Source of the DNA: Pseudomonas prosekii
Lineage (GTDB): Bacteria > Pseudomonadota > Gammaproteobacteria > Pseudomonadales > Pseudomonadaceae
Assembly (NCBI RefSeq): GCF_900105155.1
Contig: NZ_LT629762.1
Location: 1,302,001-1,366,000, forward strand
Length of the DNA stretch: 64,000 bases
Direction: 5' to 3'
Part shown: positions 35,618-44,399 of the stretch, in pieces
How the letters are laid out: each line of letters starts with the position of its first letter
Numbering within the stretch: the stretch's first letter is position 1
Position numbers and translations under genes: made by a program
Notes under the pieces: generated by a model
Databases searched by the model: none
The model's input: only the letters and a program-made list of their open reading frames with translations
Told to the model about the DNA's origin: nothing

Positions 35618-38119
35618 TCAATGCCCGTTCGCGGAATGCCCGCCCGTATGCCCTTCGCCCTTGCCCGGGCCTTTGCCGGCGTCGCCCTGGCGGCCGCCCT
35701 CGCCTTCGTGGCTGGCCTTGTCCGCTTCAGCGCGGGCCTTTTCGGCCTCTTTGCCGAGTTGCTCAACCGTCAGCAAATTGCTTTTGCGCACGCTGTCGAC
35801 AAAGCCCTGAAACGGTAGATCGGTGATGCCGACCAGACCAAAGTGGCCGTTCTCGCCATCCAGCAAACGCCCGCTGACTGGCTGATCCAGATACTGGAAC
35901 CAATGCACGCCGACAATCGATGGTTCGCTGATCGCCTGCTTGAGGAAGTTGGCGTAAGCCGGGCCGCGATCTTCTTCCTTGGCCAGTTGCGTCACGCCGC
36001 CCCAGAACGGGCCGCGATCCGCCGAGCCGAAGTTGAATTCGGTGATCAACACCGGTTTGTCGAGGCTGCGCAACGCCGCGAAGTCGTAACCGTCCTGCGG
36101 CTGCAAGGTGTACATGTTGAAACTCAGCACATCGCAATACTGCGCGCAGGACTGCACCGCTTCCGGGGTGCTGATGGCGAAACGGCCGCCGAGCAGCAAC
36201 TGGTTCGGCGCGTGCCATTTCAGCGAGTCGGAAATGGTCTTGAAATAAGTGTCGGCAAAGACTTTCTGGAAGTATTTGAAATCAGCTTCGATCTCCGGGT
36301 GCTCGGCGCTTGGCAGCGGCGGCACGAAACCCGGGTCTTCCATCAATTCCCACGCCGGCAGATCAATGCCCCAGGCTTTCGACAAACCGGCCTGATTGCG
36401 ATATTTATCGCGCAATTGCTTGAGAAACGCGCGCTTGGCTGGCACGTCAGTAGTCATTTTCAGCGTGCCGTAAGCCAAGGCATAACGGGCTTTCGGATCA
36501 TTGCCGGGACCGGCCCACGCCAGTTCGTTATCGGCGAAATAGCCGATCAGCCATGGGTCGTCACGATGATCGCGCGCCGCAATGGCCACTGCACGCTCGG
36601 TGGCCATGGCAAAACGCGGGTCAAACGGATCGGGCATGCCGCCCCACCAATCGGTGCCGGTGCTGATGCTCGCGTAATCGCCGACGATCGACAGCGGCAA
36701 GGTGTACGGCACACGATCGGCGTTGGCCAAGACCGGCGCGCTCCAGTTGCCGACGGTGTTGAAACCCCAGGCTTGCAAGCGATCCAGCGTGTGACTGGCC
36801 CAGCGCTGTTCGTCGACCACGGCTTTGCACGGTTCAGCGGGAGCTTGCTCGACTTTGGCCGCTTCGACCGCGTGGGTCTGCGCCGCTTCGGCGATTCCGG
36901 CCTCTGCGGTGCCAGGCTTGACCGCTGGCTCGGCGGCTTTTTCAGCGCTTGCCGCGACGGCGTCAGCCTTGGCCGCTTCAGCGACGCCAGCCTTGGTTTC
37001 GCTGGCCACGGCGCACGGTTGGCCATATAGGCGTTGCAGGTTGGCGCCATAAAAGTCGAACCAGCGGCCAGTGTTGAACGCGCGGCCCTGATCAGCGCCG
37101 TTGCCGCCACGGTTGTCGCCGTCGCCGTAGTGAATGGCCAGCGGCTCCGCGGCTTGGGGCAGTGCTTCAAACATCCACTCGCGACCGGCGACGTAGGTTC
37201 GAGCCACGTCCGGCGCCACGGTGTTCACCCCGATGGAATAGAACGGATGACCTTCCGGGGTCACCAGGTACCAGCGGCCGTCGCGCTTTTCAGTGCGGAA
37301 GAAGCCGCTGGACTTGAACACCGGGCCTTTGTTCAAGCCACCGAATTTATCCAGCGGCGACTTTGCACGCTCGGCCAGCCAGGTTTTCAGTTGTTGCTGT
37401 TCTTTGCCGGCAGCGGCTTTGAGTTGTTCGTCGTTGCTGACTTTTTCGGGCCATTTAGCCCGGGTCGATTGCCCGTAAGCATCGACCACGCCACCGTAAG
37501 CGGCTTTGGTCACCGCCTCGCCGTCCTGCACGCCGAAGCGTTCGAGCAGGATGCTTTGCGCGACTTTAGGCTGATCCATCGACAAACTCACCGACACCAC
37601 TTGGCTGCGGTCCAGTTCACCGGTGCTGCTGGCCAGCAACACCCGCTGACCGTCAAACGTGATCGGCATCGGCGGACCGGCCTTCATGCCCTGATTCAGC
37701 GGCGTGCTGGCGACCAATGGCACCAGCAGCGTTTGCACCGGACCGGGCGGCAGGTCGACGCGGCTGATCAGCGTCTTGCCGTCATTGCTCTGGATTTTCA
37801 CGTAGAGGGTCACCGCCCAGCTCATCGCGCTCTGGATCCGCAGGCTCATGACGCCCGATTGCGACCAGTCCCACGCACCGCTTTGCGGGCTCAGGCGCAA
37901 GGACGGTTGCGCAGTCGGGTTAAACGTCACCCGGCGCAGCACTTCGCCTTCAGCCGTTTGTTCGGCGTTGGATTGCGGCAGGCTGGCGTCCTGCGTCGCC
38001 ACCTGGACCACATCGGCGGGGCGCACAAAGTTGAACAGCGTCTGCTGGCCAGCGGGGGCGGCCAACAACGGCGTTGCGAACAACAGGGCAAATACAGCAG
38101 GCAACGAACGACGAATCAT
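35618..38119 (-). CDS. Secreted glycoside hydrolase, beta-agarase/GH42-like
   Basis: 833 residues from ATG 38119 with a signal peptide (cleavage near LLAAPAG). A beta-sandwich-like domain (about 30-200) precedes a TIM-barrel of clan GH-A: acid/base glutamate in YFADNELAW (Glu532) and nucleophile in LITEFNFGS (Glu694). The barrel is interrupted at about 372-430 by an Ala/Glu/Lys-rich low-complexity insert (AAKADAV, EAAQTHAVEAAK repeats), and the C-terminus (804-833) is a Gly/His/Glu-rich tail. Resembles proteins annotated as agarase or beta-galactosidase; substrate unknown. GGAGAA precedes the start. Confidence 0.8.
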   Translation of the reverse strand: MIRRSLPAVFALLFATPLLAAPAGQQTLFNFVRPADVVQVATQDASLPQSNAEQTAEGEVLRRVTFNPTAQPSLRLSPQSGAWDWSQSGVMSLRIQSAMSWAVTLYVKIQSNDGKTLISRVDLPPGPVQTLLVPLVASTPLNQGMKAGPPMPITFDGQRVLLASSTGELDRSQVVSVSLSMDQPKVAQSILLERFGVQDGEAVTKAAYGGVVDAYGQSTRAKWPEKVSNDEQLKAAAGKEQQQLKTWLAERAKSPLDKFGGLNKGPVFKSSGFFRTEKRDGRWYLVTPEGHPFYSIGVNTVAPDVARTYVAGREWMFEALPQAAEPLAIHYGDGDNRGGNGADQGRAFNTGRWFDFYGANLQRLYGQPCAVASETKAGVAEAAKADAVAASAEKAAEPAVKPGTAEAGIAEAAQTHAVEAAKVEQAPAEPCKAVVDEQRWASHTLDRLQAWGFNTVGNWSAPVLANADRVPYTLPLSIVGDYASISTGTDWWGGMPDPFDPRFAMATERAVAIAARDHRDDPWLIGYFADNELAWAGPGNDPKARYALAYGTLKMTTDVPAKRAFLKQLRDKYRNQAGLSKAWGIDLPAWELMEDPGFVPPLPSAEHPEIEADFKYFQKVFADTYFKTISDSLKWHAPNQLLLGGRFAISTPEAVQSCAQYCDVLSFNMYTLQPQDGYDFAALRSLDKPVLITEFNFGSADRGPFWGGVTQLAKEEDRGPAYANFLKQAISEPSIVGVHWFQYLDQPVSGRLLDGENGHFGLVGITDLPFQGFVDSVRKSNLLTVEQLGKEAEKARAEADKASHEGEGGRQGDAGKGPGKGEGHTGGHSANGH

Positions 38120-38213
38120 GAGAACGAAATTCTCCCTAACGACCAACAATGGCCAGTGGAAAAGCGGTAATGAGGGATAGACAACGCGGCGGGCCAAAAG
38201 GCCCACGCGTGTT

Positions 38214-40358
38214 TCAGGAAATTTCACGCCGGAACGGCGGCAATGCATTGAGGATCGCTTTGCCGTAACGCTGGGTCACCAGACGCCGATCAAGCAAGGT
38301 GATCGTGCCGCGATCCTCTTCGGTTCGGAGCAAACGACCGCAGGCCTGAACCAGTTTCAGCGAGGCATCCGGCACCGAGATTTCCATGAACGGATTGCCG
38401 CCGCGTGCTTCGATCCACTCGGCCAGCGCGGCTTCCACCGGATCATCGGGCACCGAGAACGGAATCTTCGCGATCACCACGTGCTCGCAATATGCGCCAG
38501 GCAAATCGACGCCTTCGGCAAAACTCGCAAGACCGAACAGCACGCTGGAATCACCGCCATCGACCCGCGCCTTGTGCTTGTTCAGGGTTTCCTGTTTCGA
38601 CAGGTTGCCTTGAATGAACACTTGCTTGCGCCAGTCGCGGTCGAGGCCGTCGAACACGTCCTGCATCTGTTTGCGCGAGGAAAACAGCACCAACGTGCCG
38701 CGCGAACCTTCGACCAGTTCCGGCAGATCACGAATGATTGCCGCGGTATGCGCCGGCGCGTCACGCGGATCGGCTTTCAGGTCCGGCACACGCAAGACGC
38801 CAGCATCGGCGTGATGGAACGGGCTCGGCACCACGGCGGTCACGGCTTTTTTCGGCAGGCCGGCGCGCATGCGGAAGCGGTCGAACGTGCCGAGTGCCGT
38901 CAGCGTCGCCGAGGTCACCAGCGCGCCGTAAGCGACGTTCCACAGATTGCGCCGGAGCATTTCGGCGGCGAGGATCGGGCTGGCGTTGACCTCGATGTCG
39001 AACAGCGAACCGCTTTCCGCCAGTGTCAGCCAACGGGCCATCGGCGGGCTGTCTTCCGGGTCTTCGGCGGTGAACGCGGTCCACAATTCCCAGTTGCCGG
39101 ATGAACGCGACAACAGGCTGCCGAACAGCGGATACCATTCTTCGGCCTGGTTGCTGGCGATGCCGATGTTGACCTCGCCGTCCATGCCTTCCTTGAGCAG
39201 TTCGGTGAGGCGCGTGAACAAGTCGGTCAGGCGCGCGAAGGCTTTTTTCAGCTCGATGCCCATCTCGCGCATGTGCTCGGGGATCACCCCGGCGACGAAA
39301 CGGTGCCGCGGCCGCTCACGGCCCTCGACGTCTTCGCCGGGTTTGAAATCGGCGACCTGCTCGCACGCGGTGAACATGAATTGCTGCTGGGTCTTGATCT
39401 CGCGTGCCAGCTCCGGCACCTGCTCGATCAACTTGCCGAGGTCGCCCGGCAGCGGATGCTGGGCGAGCAATTTGGTCAGGTTCTTGGCCGTGGTTTCCAG
39501 CCAGTCGGCGGTGGAACGCAGGCGCGTGTAATGGGCGAAGTGACCGATTGCCTTGTCCGGCAAGTGATGACCTTCGTCGAACACGTAAATGGTGTCGCGC
39601 GGATCCGGCAACACCGCACCGCCGCCGAGCGCGAGGTCGGCGAGGACCATGTCGTGGTTGGTGACAATCACGTCAACCTTGCCCATGCCTTCGCGCGCCT
39701 TGTAGAAGGCGCACTGGCCGAAGTTCGGGCAATGGCGGTTGGTGCACTGGCTGTGATCGGTGGTCAGGCGCGCCCAATCGGCGTCTTCGAGGGCGGTGGA
39801 CCAGCTGTCGCGGTCGCCGTCCCATTTATTCCCGGCAAGTTTTTCGATCATGCTGGTGAAGAGTTTCTGGCTGGCTTCATCGACTTCGATCTTGAAGCCT
39901 TCTTCTTCGAACAGCTGGGCGGTGGCGGTTTGCGCGTGACCTTCCTGCAGCAGCATGTCGAGCTTGGACAGGCACATATAGCGCCCGCGGCCCTTGGCCA
40001 ACGCGAAGCTGAAGTTCAGCCCGCTGTTGCGCATCAGGTCGGGCAGGTCTTTGTAGACGATCTGCTCTTGCAGGGCGACGGTGGCCGTGGCGATCACCAG
40101 GCGCTTGCCCGCCGCTTTCGCCGTCGGAATCGCCGCCAGGCTGTAGGCCACGGTTTTACCGGTACCGGTGCCAGCTTCCACCGCGACAATCGCGGGGTCG
40201 CCACTGCGCCGGCCTTCGTCGTCGGTGTCGATGTCACCGAGGACTTTGGCGATTTCGGCGATCATCAGGCGTTGGCCGTAACGCGGCTTGAGGCTCTTGG
40301 CTTCAAGAAAACGCGAGTAGGCGCCCTGGATCGTGGTTTTGAGTTCGGTGCTGATCAT
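38214..40358 (-). CDS. dinG: ATP-dependent DNA helicase DinG
   Basis: XPD-like superfamily 2 helicase (5'-3') that resolves R-loops, D-loops and replication-transcription conflicts. 714 residues. Walker A AGTGTGKT at about 62-69, iron-sulphur cluster cysteines at about 129, 205, 210 and 216, DEGH box in VFDEGHHLPD, and QACGRLLRTEEDRG near the C-terminus. Divergent from copD. A LexA-like box lies 23 bases before the start. Confidence 0.96.
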   Translation of the reverse strand: MISTELKTTIQGAYSRFLEAKSLKPRYGQRLMIAEIAKVLGDIDTDDEGRRSGDPAIVAVEAGTGTGKTVAYSLAAIPTAKAAGKRLVIATATVALQEQIVYKDLPDLMRNSGLNFSFALAKGRGRYMCLSKLDMLLQEGHAQTATAQLFEEEGFKIEVDEASQKLFTSMIEKLAGNKWDGDRDSWSTALEDADWARLTTDHSQCTNRHCPNFGQCAFYKAREGMGKVDVIVTNHDMVLADLALGGGAVLPDPRDTIYVFDEGHHLPDKAIGHFAHYTRLRSTADWLETTAKNLTKLLAQHPLPGDLGKLIEQVPELAREIKTQQQFMFTACEQVADFKPGEDVEGRERPRHRFVAGVIPEHMREMGIELKKAFARLTDLFTRLTELLKEGMDGEVNIGIASNQAEEWYPLFGSLLSRSSGNWELWTAFTAEDPEDSPPMARWLTLAESGSLFDIEVNASPILAAEMLRRNLWNVAYGALVTSATLTALGTFDRFRMRAGLPKKAVTAVVPSPFHHADAGVLRVPDLKADPRDAPAHTAAIIRDLPELVEGSRGTLVLFSSRKQMQDVFDGLDRDWRKQVFIQGNLSKQETLNKHKARVDGGDSSVLFGLASFAEGVDLPGAYCEHVVIAKIPFSVPDDPVEAALAEWIEARGGNPFMEISVPDASLKLVQACGRLLRTEEDRGTITLLDRRLVTQRYGKAILNALPPFRREIS

Positions 40359-40380
40359 GGATTGTCGGGCGCAAAAAACG

Positions 40381-40396
40381 CTGGATAAATTTTCAG
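40381..40396. promoter_or_regulatory. Putative LexA (SOS) box upstream of dinG
   Basis: CTGGATAAATTTTCAG fits CTG-N10-CAG with an AT-rich centre and matches CTGTATAAATATACAG at 13 of 16 positions. It lies 23 bases from the dinG ATG and could also affect the divergent CopD gene. Confidence 0.55.
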
Positions 40397-40457
40397 TGGT
40401 TTCGGATGGCGGCTATCATACCGCGCTAATTAATCCCGCGCAGAACGGAGTACCTCA

Positions 40458-40922
40458 ATGACCGCTTTTAGCCTCGTGTATACCCTGCATGTGCTGTCCG
40501 CCCTGGTGTGGGTCGGCGGCATGTTTTTCGCCTGGATGGTCCTGCGCCCGGCGGCGATGAAGGCCCTGGAAGGCCCCGGCCGGTTGAAGCTGTGGGTAGA
40601 AGTGTTTCAAGGTTTTTTCCGCTGGGTCTGGGTCGCGGTGGTGATTTTGCCGATCAGCGGCGTGGGCATGATTCATCTGCAATACGCCGGTTTTGAAACC
40701 GCGCCGCGTTACGTGCAGGTGATGATGGGCTTGTACGTGGTGATGACCGCGCTGTTTATCCGGATTCAGGCATTGCTGCTGCCGGAGTTGCGCACTGCGT
40801 TAGATGCGCAGGATTGGCCGACGGGTGCAGCGGCACTGGGGAAAATTCGCCGGTTGGTGGGGATCAATCTGATTGTCGGGTTGCTGCTGGTGGCGATTGC
40901 TTCGGCTCGGCCGATGTTCTAA
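40458..40922 (+). CDS. CopD family membrane protein
   Basis: 154 residues with four membrane spans (FSLVYTLHVLSALVWVGGMFF; VWVAVVILPISGVGMI; MMGLYVVMTALFI; INLIVGLLLVAIA). The His and Trp pattern in the first helix (LHVLSALVWVGGMF) is that of the CopD/YkoK-like family, some members of which act in copper or haem handling. CGGAGT upstream of the ATG. Single gene; no copper genes nearby, so function is open. Confidence 0.82.
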   Translation: MTAFSLVYTLHVLSALVWVGGMFFAWMVLRPAAMKALEGPGRLKLWVEVFQGFFRWVWVAVVILPISGVGMIHLQYAGFETAPRYVQVMMGLYVVMTALFIRIQALLLPELRTALDAQDWPTGAAALGKIRRLVGINLIVGLLLVAIASARPMF

Positions 40923-40926
40923 AAGC

Positions 40927-40951
40927 TTCGCGGGCAAGCCTCGCTCCTACA
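40927..40951. repeat. Single REP element
   Basis: TTCGCGGGCAAGCCTCGCTC-type REP copy immediately after copD. Confidence 0.85.
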
Positions 40952-40956
40952 GGATT

Positions 40957-40987
40957 GATTGTTCCCACGCAGAGCGTGGGAACAATC
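40957..40987. repeat. GTTCCCACGC hairpin element
   Basis: GATTGTTCCCACGC (40957-40970) and its exact complement (40974-40987) around AGA: a perfect 14-pair hairpin with no T tract. I recall GTGGGAACG-type hairpins as a separate repeat family of pseudomonads; it may act as a terminator for the converging transcripts. Confidence 0.7.
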
Positions 40988-41002
40988 GGTTACTCGGCAG
41001 TT

Positions 41003-41761
41003 TTACAAGCGCTGAACCGTCACCGCCCCCGCCGCGCCGGCAGGTCCCGGTTGGCCATCGAGGCCCGGACGTCCGCTCTTGCCGCCGTCCGCTTCGTACA
41101 CCAGGCAGCCCTTGGCTTTGCCGCCCTTGCCCGGTTTGCCGCCCGGCCCGGCCAAACCACCGGCACCGCCCGCAACCTGAACCTTGATCTGCTCCAGCGG
41201 ATAACTGCGCGGCACTTCCAAACGGACCAACGCGCCCGCCGCGCCCGGTTGGCCATCGCTGCCATCGCTGCCGTTGAACCCGCGACCGGCTTGGCCCCAC
41301 GTGCAACCCGGGTCCTCGCCGTAAGCGCCATCCAGCCCGACAAAACCCGGCGCGCCCGCGCCGCCGCGTGCGTCGACGGTCAACATCGGTGCATCCAGTG
41401 CCTTGATTTGCAGGTTCAGATTACGTCCCGAACGAGCCGCCTTCTGATACGTCCCCGGCGCCCCGCGCGCGGTGATCGAGCTGCCTTCGGACAATTCGGC
41501 GCGGCTGACTTTGAGCTCCAGCGCCTGTTCGCCCGGAACAATGGCAATTCGCGCGTCACGCCCGAGGTGCAATTCGCCGACCGTCACTTCCGTGACGTTG
41601 GACGGAATCAGCAACGTGCCGTAATCGGCAACGTCCAGGCGTTCGAGCTGCAAAGTGCTGGTGTTATTCGGCAAGCGCATCAGTGAATTGCTTTCAACGC
41701 TCACGACCTGAGCACAGGCCAACGGGCTGATGAACGCGGCAAGCAGACAAAGTTTACGCAT
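41003..41761 (-). CDS. Exported glycine-rich protein with collagen-like segments
   Basis: 252 residues with signal peptide MRKLCLLAAFISPLACA. A beta-rich N-terminal half (TLQLERLDVADYGTLLIPSN, LHLGRDARIAIVPGEQ, LSEGSSITARGAPG) resembles repeated beta strands of adhesin-like folds. The C-terminal half is rich in Gly-X-Y units, e.g. NGSDGSDGQPGAAGA, GLAGPGGKPGKGGKAKG, RPGLDGQPGPAGAAGA, interrupted by short beta strands. AAGGGG precedes the ATG. It overlaps the DUF1145 gene by eight bases. Probable cell-surface or periplasmic structural protein; function unknown. Confidence 0.78.
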   Translation of the reverse strand: MRKLCLLAAFISPLACAQVVSVESNSLMRLPNNTSTLQLERLDVADYGTLLIPSNVTEVTVGELHLGRDARIAIVPGEQALELKVSRAELSEGSSITARGAPGTYQKAARSGRNLNLQIKALDAPMLTVDARGGAGAPGFVGLDGAYGEDPGCTWGQAGRGFNGSDGSDGQPGAAGALVRLEVPRSYPLEQIKVQVAGGAGGLAGPGGKPGKGGKAKGCLVYEADGGKSGRPGLDGQPGPAGAAGAVTVQRL

Positions 41762-42032
41762 GGGAAGCCCCTTGTACGGCCGGGGCCGGAATGGTTTGCA
41801 AATGAAAAACGCCAAAAAACAGGATCTTCAAACGATCACGCCACGGATGGGCGCGACCTCTGAGACTGCGAAAACACAGCAGCGCCTCAAGAAAATGGAT
41901 AACCGCCAACAGAGCGCCGGCCAAATTGACCAGCAGGTGCAGCGGATTGATAAACGGCATCAGCAAGTTGACCAGCACCACCAACCAGAACAGCAGGGTC
42001 AACAGCTTCCCCAGCCCCCAAAACACCTTCAT
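41754..42032 (-). CDS. DUF1145 family membrane protein
   Basis: 92 residues with two or three hydrophobic segments (LGKLLTLLFWLVVLVNLLMP; LLVNLAGALLAVIHFLEALL; ILFFGVFHLQTI) and a basic loop (RSLRGRAHPWRDRLK), matching the DUF1145 family, function unknown. GGGGGAG directly upstream. Its 3' end overlaps the start of the collagen-like gene, so the two are probably co-translated. Confidence 0.82.
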   Translation of the reverse strand: MKVFWGLGKLLTLLFWLVVLVNLLMPFINPLHLLVNLAGALLAVIHFLEALLCFRSLRGRAHPWRDRLKILFFGVFHLQTIPAPAVQGASHA

Positions 42033-42194
42033 ACGCTCCCCCGTTGAGAATTATTCTTTGGGCGCACAGTAACGGCTTCCACGCGGGATGCGCCAGTGGG
42101 CAACGGAAAATTCATCCAGAAGGCCGCCGGTTGAACCGTTTTACCGGCCCGACGGCTCTAGATCGAGGCTTTTGCTAAACGCCTGCGTCAAGCA

Positions 42195-42920
42195 TCAGCG
42201 ATTGATGTGCAACTCGACGCGACGGTTTTGCGCCCGTCCTTCGTCCGTTTCATTGTCGGCAACCGGCTGGCTTTCACCTTTGCCTTCGCTGGTGAGTTTG
42301 TTTGGCGCCAGGCCCTGGCTCAGCAAATAGGCGGCAACGCTGCTCGCGCGACGCTCCGACAATGCCTGGTTGTACGCGTCCGAACCGGTGCTGTCGGTAT
42401 GGCCGATGACTTTGATGCTGACCACGTCGGCGTTCTGCAACTTGGTCATCAGTGCATCAAGCTCGCTGCGAGCGGCAGGCGTGAGGTCGGATTTGTCGAA
42501 GTCGAACAGCACGTTGCCGGCATCGCTCAGGGTAATGACTTCCGTCGCCGGCGGCGCTGGCTCGACCGGTTTGACGCTGACCGGGTACACCGGCCGCGGG
42601 CAGCCGCGATGATCGACAGCGGTGTTTTCCGGGGTGTCGGGGCAACGATCACGCCGGTCGAATACGCCGTCGCTGTCTTCGTCGCCGTCCTGCGCATAAC
42701 AGATCAAACCACCCGTAACGATTCCGAGCGCTGCTCCGCCGCCCGCCCATGCGCTACTTTGCAGAGCACCGAGGCCGCCGCCGACCAGGCCGCCGATGAC
42801 GCTGCAGATCGGCCAGGTACGTTGATTGAGCGGGGCAGTGCCATCGCTGTGAGTGGCGCAACCGGTCAACAAGCTGCCAAGCAGCAGAACCGGCAAGACG
42901 GTGCGTATGAGAACGCTCAT
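42195..42920 (-). CDS. OmpA-family lipoprotein with TSP3 calcium-binding repeat (copy 1)
   Basis: 241 residues. Signal peptide with lipobox SLLTGC (Cys21), then a glycine-rich membrane-like hairpin (IGGLVGGGLGALQSSAWAGG), a thrombospondin type 3 repeat (DGDEDSDGVFDRRDRCPDTP) expected to bind calcium, and an OmpA peptidoglycan-binding domain (VLFDFDKSDLTPAARSELDA, IGHTDSTGSDAYNQALSERRA, NRRVELHI). Anchors outer membrane to peptidoglycan. Same architecture as the neighbour upstream, so probably a tandem duplicate. Confidence 0.9.
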   Translation of the reverse strand: MSVLIRTVLPVLLLGSLLTGCATHSDGTAPLNQRTWPICSVIGGLVGGGLGALQSSAWAGGGAALGIVTGGLICYAQDGDEDSDGVFDRRDRCPDTPENTAVDHRGCPRPVYPVSVKPVEPAPPATEVITLSDAGNVLFDFDKSDLTPAARSELDALMTKLQNADVVSIKVIGHTDSTGSDAYNQALSERRASSVAAYLLSQGLAPNKLTSEGKGESQPVADNETDEGRAQNRRVELHINR

Positions 42921-43012
42921 TTGTGAATGCTCCTGTGTTACCGGCCCATACCGGTTACACAGGAGTAAAGACCCGCAACCGCGACTGCACAAGCCGCGGA
43001 GCGGAAGGGGCT

Positions 43013-43708
43013 TTAACGCTCGATTTTGATTTCGGTGCGGCGGTTCTGCGCGCGGCCATCAGCCGTCTTGTTATCAGCCACTGGCTGGCTTTCGCCCAAG
43101 CCGGTCACCGAGACAAAACTGCTGCGCGGCACGCCGCCCTGGATCAGGTATTCCACCACCGAGTGCGCACGTTTGTCCGAGAGCTTCTGATTGTAGGCAT
43201 CGCTGCCGACGCTGTCGGTGTGGCCGTTGACGGTCAGGCGCGCAGTCGACGCTTCCTGCTTCAGGCGCGTCGCGACTTTGTCGAGGACCAGTTTGTCGGA
43301 CGGAGTCAGCGTGGCTTTGTCGAACTGGAAGTGCACATCGCGGATGACAATGGTTTCTTCCTTGACGATCACCACTTCCTCGACCACTGGCGCCGGCGCT
43401 GGTGGTGGGCAGCCGTCAGCATCGACCTGAACCCCGCGCGGTGTGCCCGGGCACTTGTCGCGGCTGTCCGGCACGCCATCACCGTCCTCGTCGCCGTCAC
43501 CGTGAACCCAGCAATACGCCGCCGCCATGCCGCCGACAAACAGCGCACCGCCGCCGGCCCACGCGGTGCTTTCGGTCGCACCCAGCCCTGCACCGACGAC
43601 ACCGCCGACCGCCGCACAGGACGGCCAGTCGGTTTTCTGCAAACCTGCGCAACCAGTCAACACACTGGTTAGCAGCACCAAGGGTAATGCTGTCCGAACT
43701 ATGCTCAT
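43013..43708 (-). CDS. OmpA-family lipoprotein with TSP3 calcium-binding repeat (copy 2)
   Basis: 231 residues. Lipobox VLTGC (Cys20), glycine-rich hairpin (VGGVVGAGLGATESTAWAGG), TSP3 motif (DGDEDGDGVPDSRDKCPGTP), and a C-terminal OmpA domain (HFQFDKATLTPSDKLVLDKV, NGHTDSVGSDAYNQKLSDKRA, QNRRTEIKIE). Parallel to the gene downstream in every domain, 93 bases away, same strand. Confidence 0.9.
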   Translation of the reverse strand: MSIVRTALPLVLLTSVLTGCAGLQKTDWPSCAAVGGVVGAGLGATESTAWAGGGALFVGGMAAAYCWVHGDGDEDGDGVPDSRDKCPGTPRGVQVDADGCPPPAPAPVVEEVVIVKEETIVIRDVHFQFDKATLTPSDKLVLDKVATRLKQEASTARLTVNGHTDSVGSDAYNQKLSDKRAHSVVEYLIQGGVPRSSFVSVTGLGESQPVADNKTADGRAQNRRTEIKIER

Positions 43709-43897
43709 CTAGTTTTCTCCTGAGGGATCGGCTTGAAACCGATTCAGGGAGTAAAGACCGCAGTTTTAATCTCCGCCAGCAATAGGCCATCGCTGTTTTA
43801 GCCCGTGTTCACGGGACATCGGCACTTTTGCCGGACAATGGCTCTAGGCCCGGAGGTTGCGGCAGGCTAGTCTTGGCGCTCTGATTGAGGATCTTCG

Positions 43898-44395
43898 ATG
43901 ATTGCAGGTATTTCTTCGCGCACGCCGCAACAGGCCTTGGCCGCTTTGCTCGACCTTTATGCACCGGCACGGCTGTTGCTGATTGGCGCCAGTGAATTCC
44001 CCGCCGTGGCGGCGTTCAAGCTCGCGCACCCGGACAGTTGCGTCGCCCACGCGGCGCCCGGGCCGTTGCCGCCAGAGCTGGCGGCGCGGCGTTTTGATCT
44101 GGCGCTGGTGGTTGATTGCCTGGAACATCTGCCCAAGCGCGATGGCCTGAATCTGCTCGGCGGCATTCGCAACCTCAACGCCAGCCGCATCGCGGTGCTG
44201 GCCGATCTGCCGGCCAGCCAATGGCAGGAAACCGACTTTTTCTCTCTGGCGCTGCAGGCCAGCGAACGCTTTCAGCGCGACGATCAGGTGCTGACGCTGT
44301 TCACCTATGATCTGCTTGACTATAAACAGGTGCCCGACTGGCTCAACGCGCGGTTCTGGGCCAATCCGGAAAACTTCGGGAAATACTGGTGGTAA
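43898..44395 (+). CDS. DUF6231 family protein, methyltransferase-like fold
   Basis: 165 residues resembling the family I know as DUF6231. [15 protein letters not shown] and [23 protein letters not shown] look like a shortened SAM-methyltransferase core (the latter like motif II DxLEHL), but the glycine-rich SAM motif is poor, so activity is uncertain. First of four plus-strand genes (43898-45736); the next starts four bases after its stop. Confidence 0.75.
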   Translation: MIAGISSRTPQQALAALLDLYAPARLLLIGASEFPAVAAFKLAHPDSCVAHAAPGPLPPELAARRFDLALVVDCLEHLPKRDGLNLLGGIRNLNASRIAVLADLPASQWQETDFFSLALQASERFQRDDQVLTLFTYDLLDYKQVPDWLNARFWANPENFGKYWW

Positions 44396-44399
44396 CGCA

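Noticed and set aside
40191-40457. Possible small gene between dinG and copD
   Set aside because: The space between the divergent starts is only about 100 bases and holds the LexA-like box and promoters.
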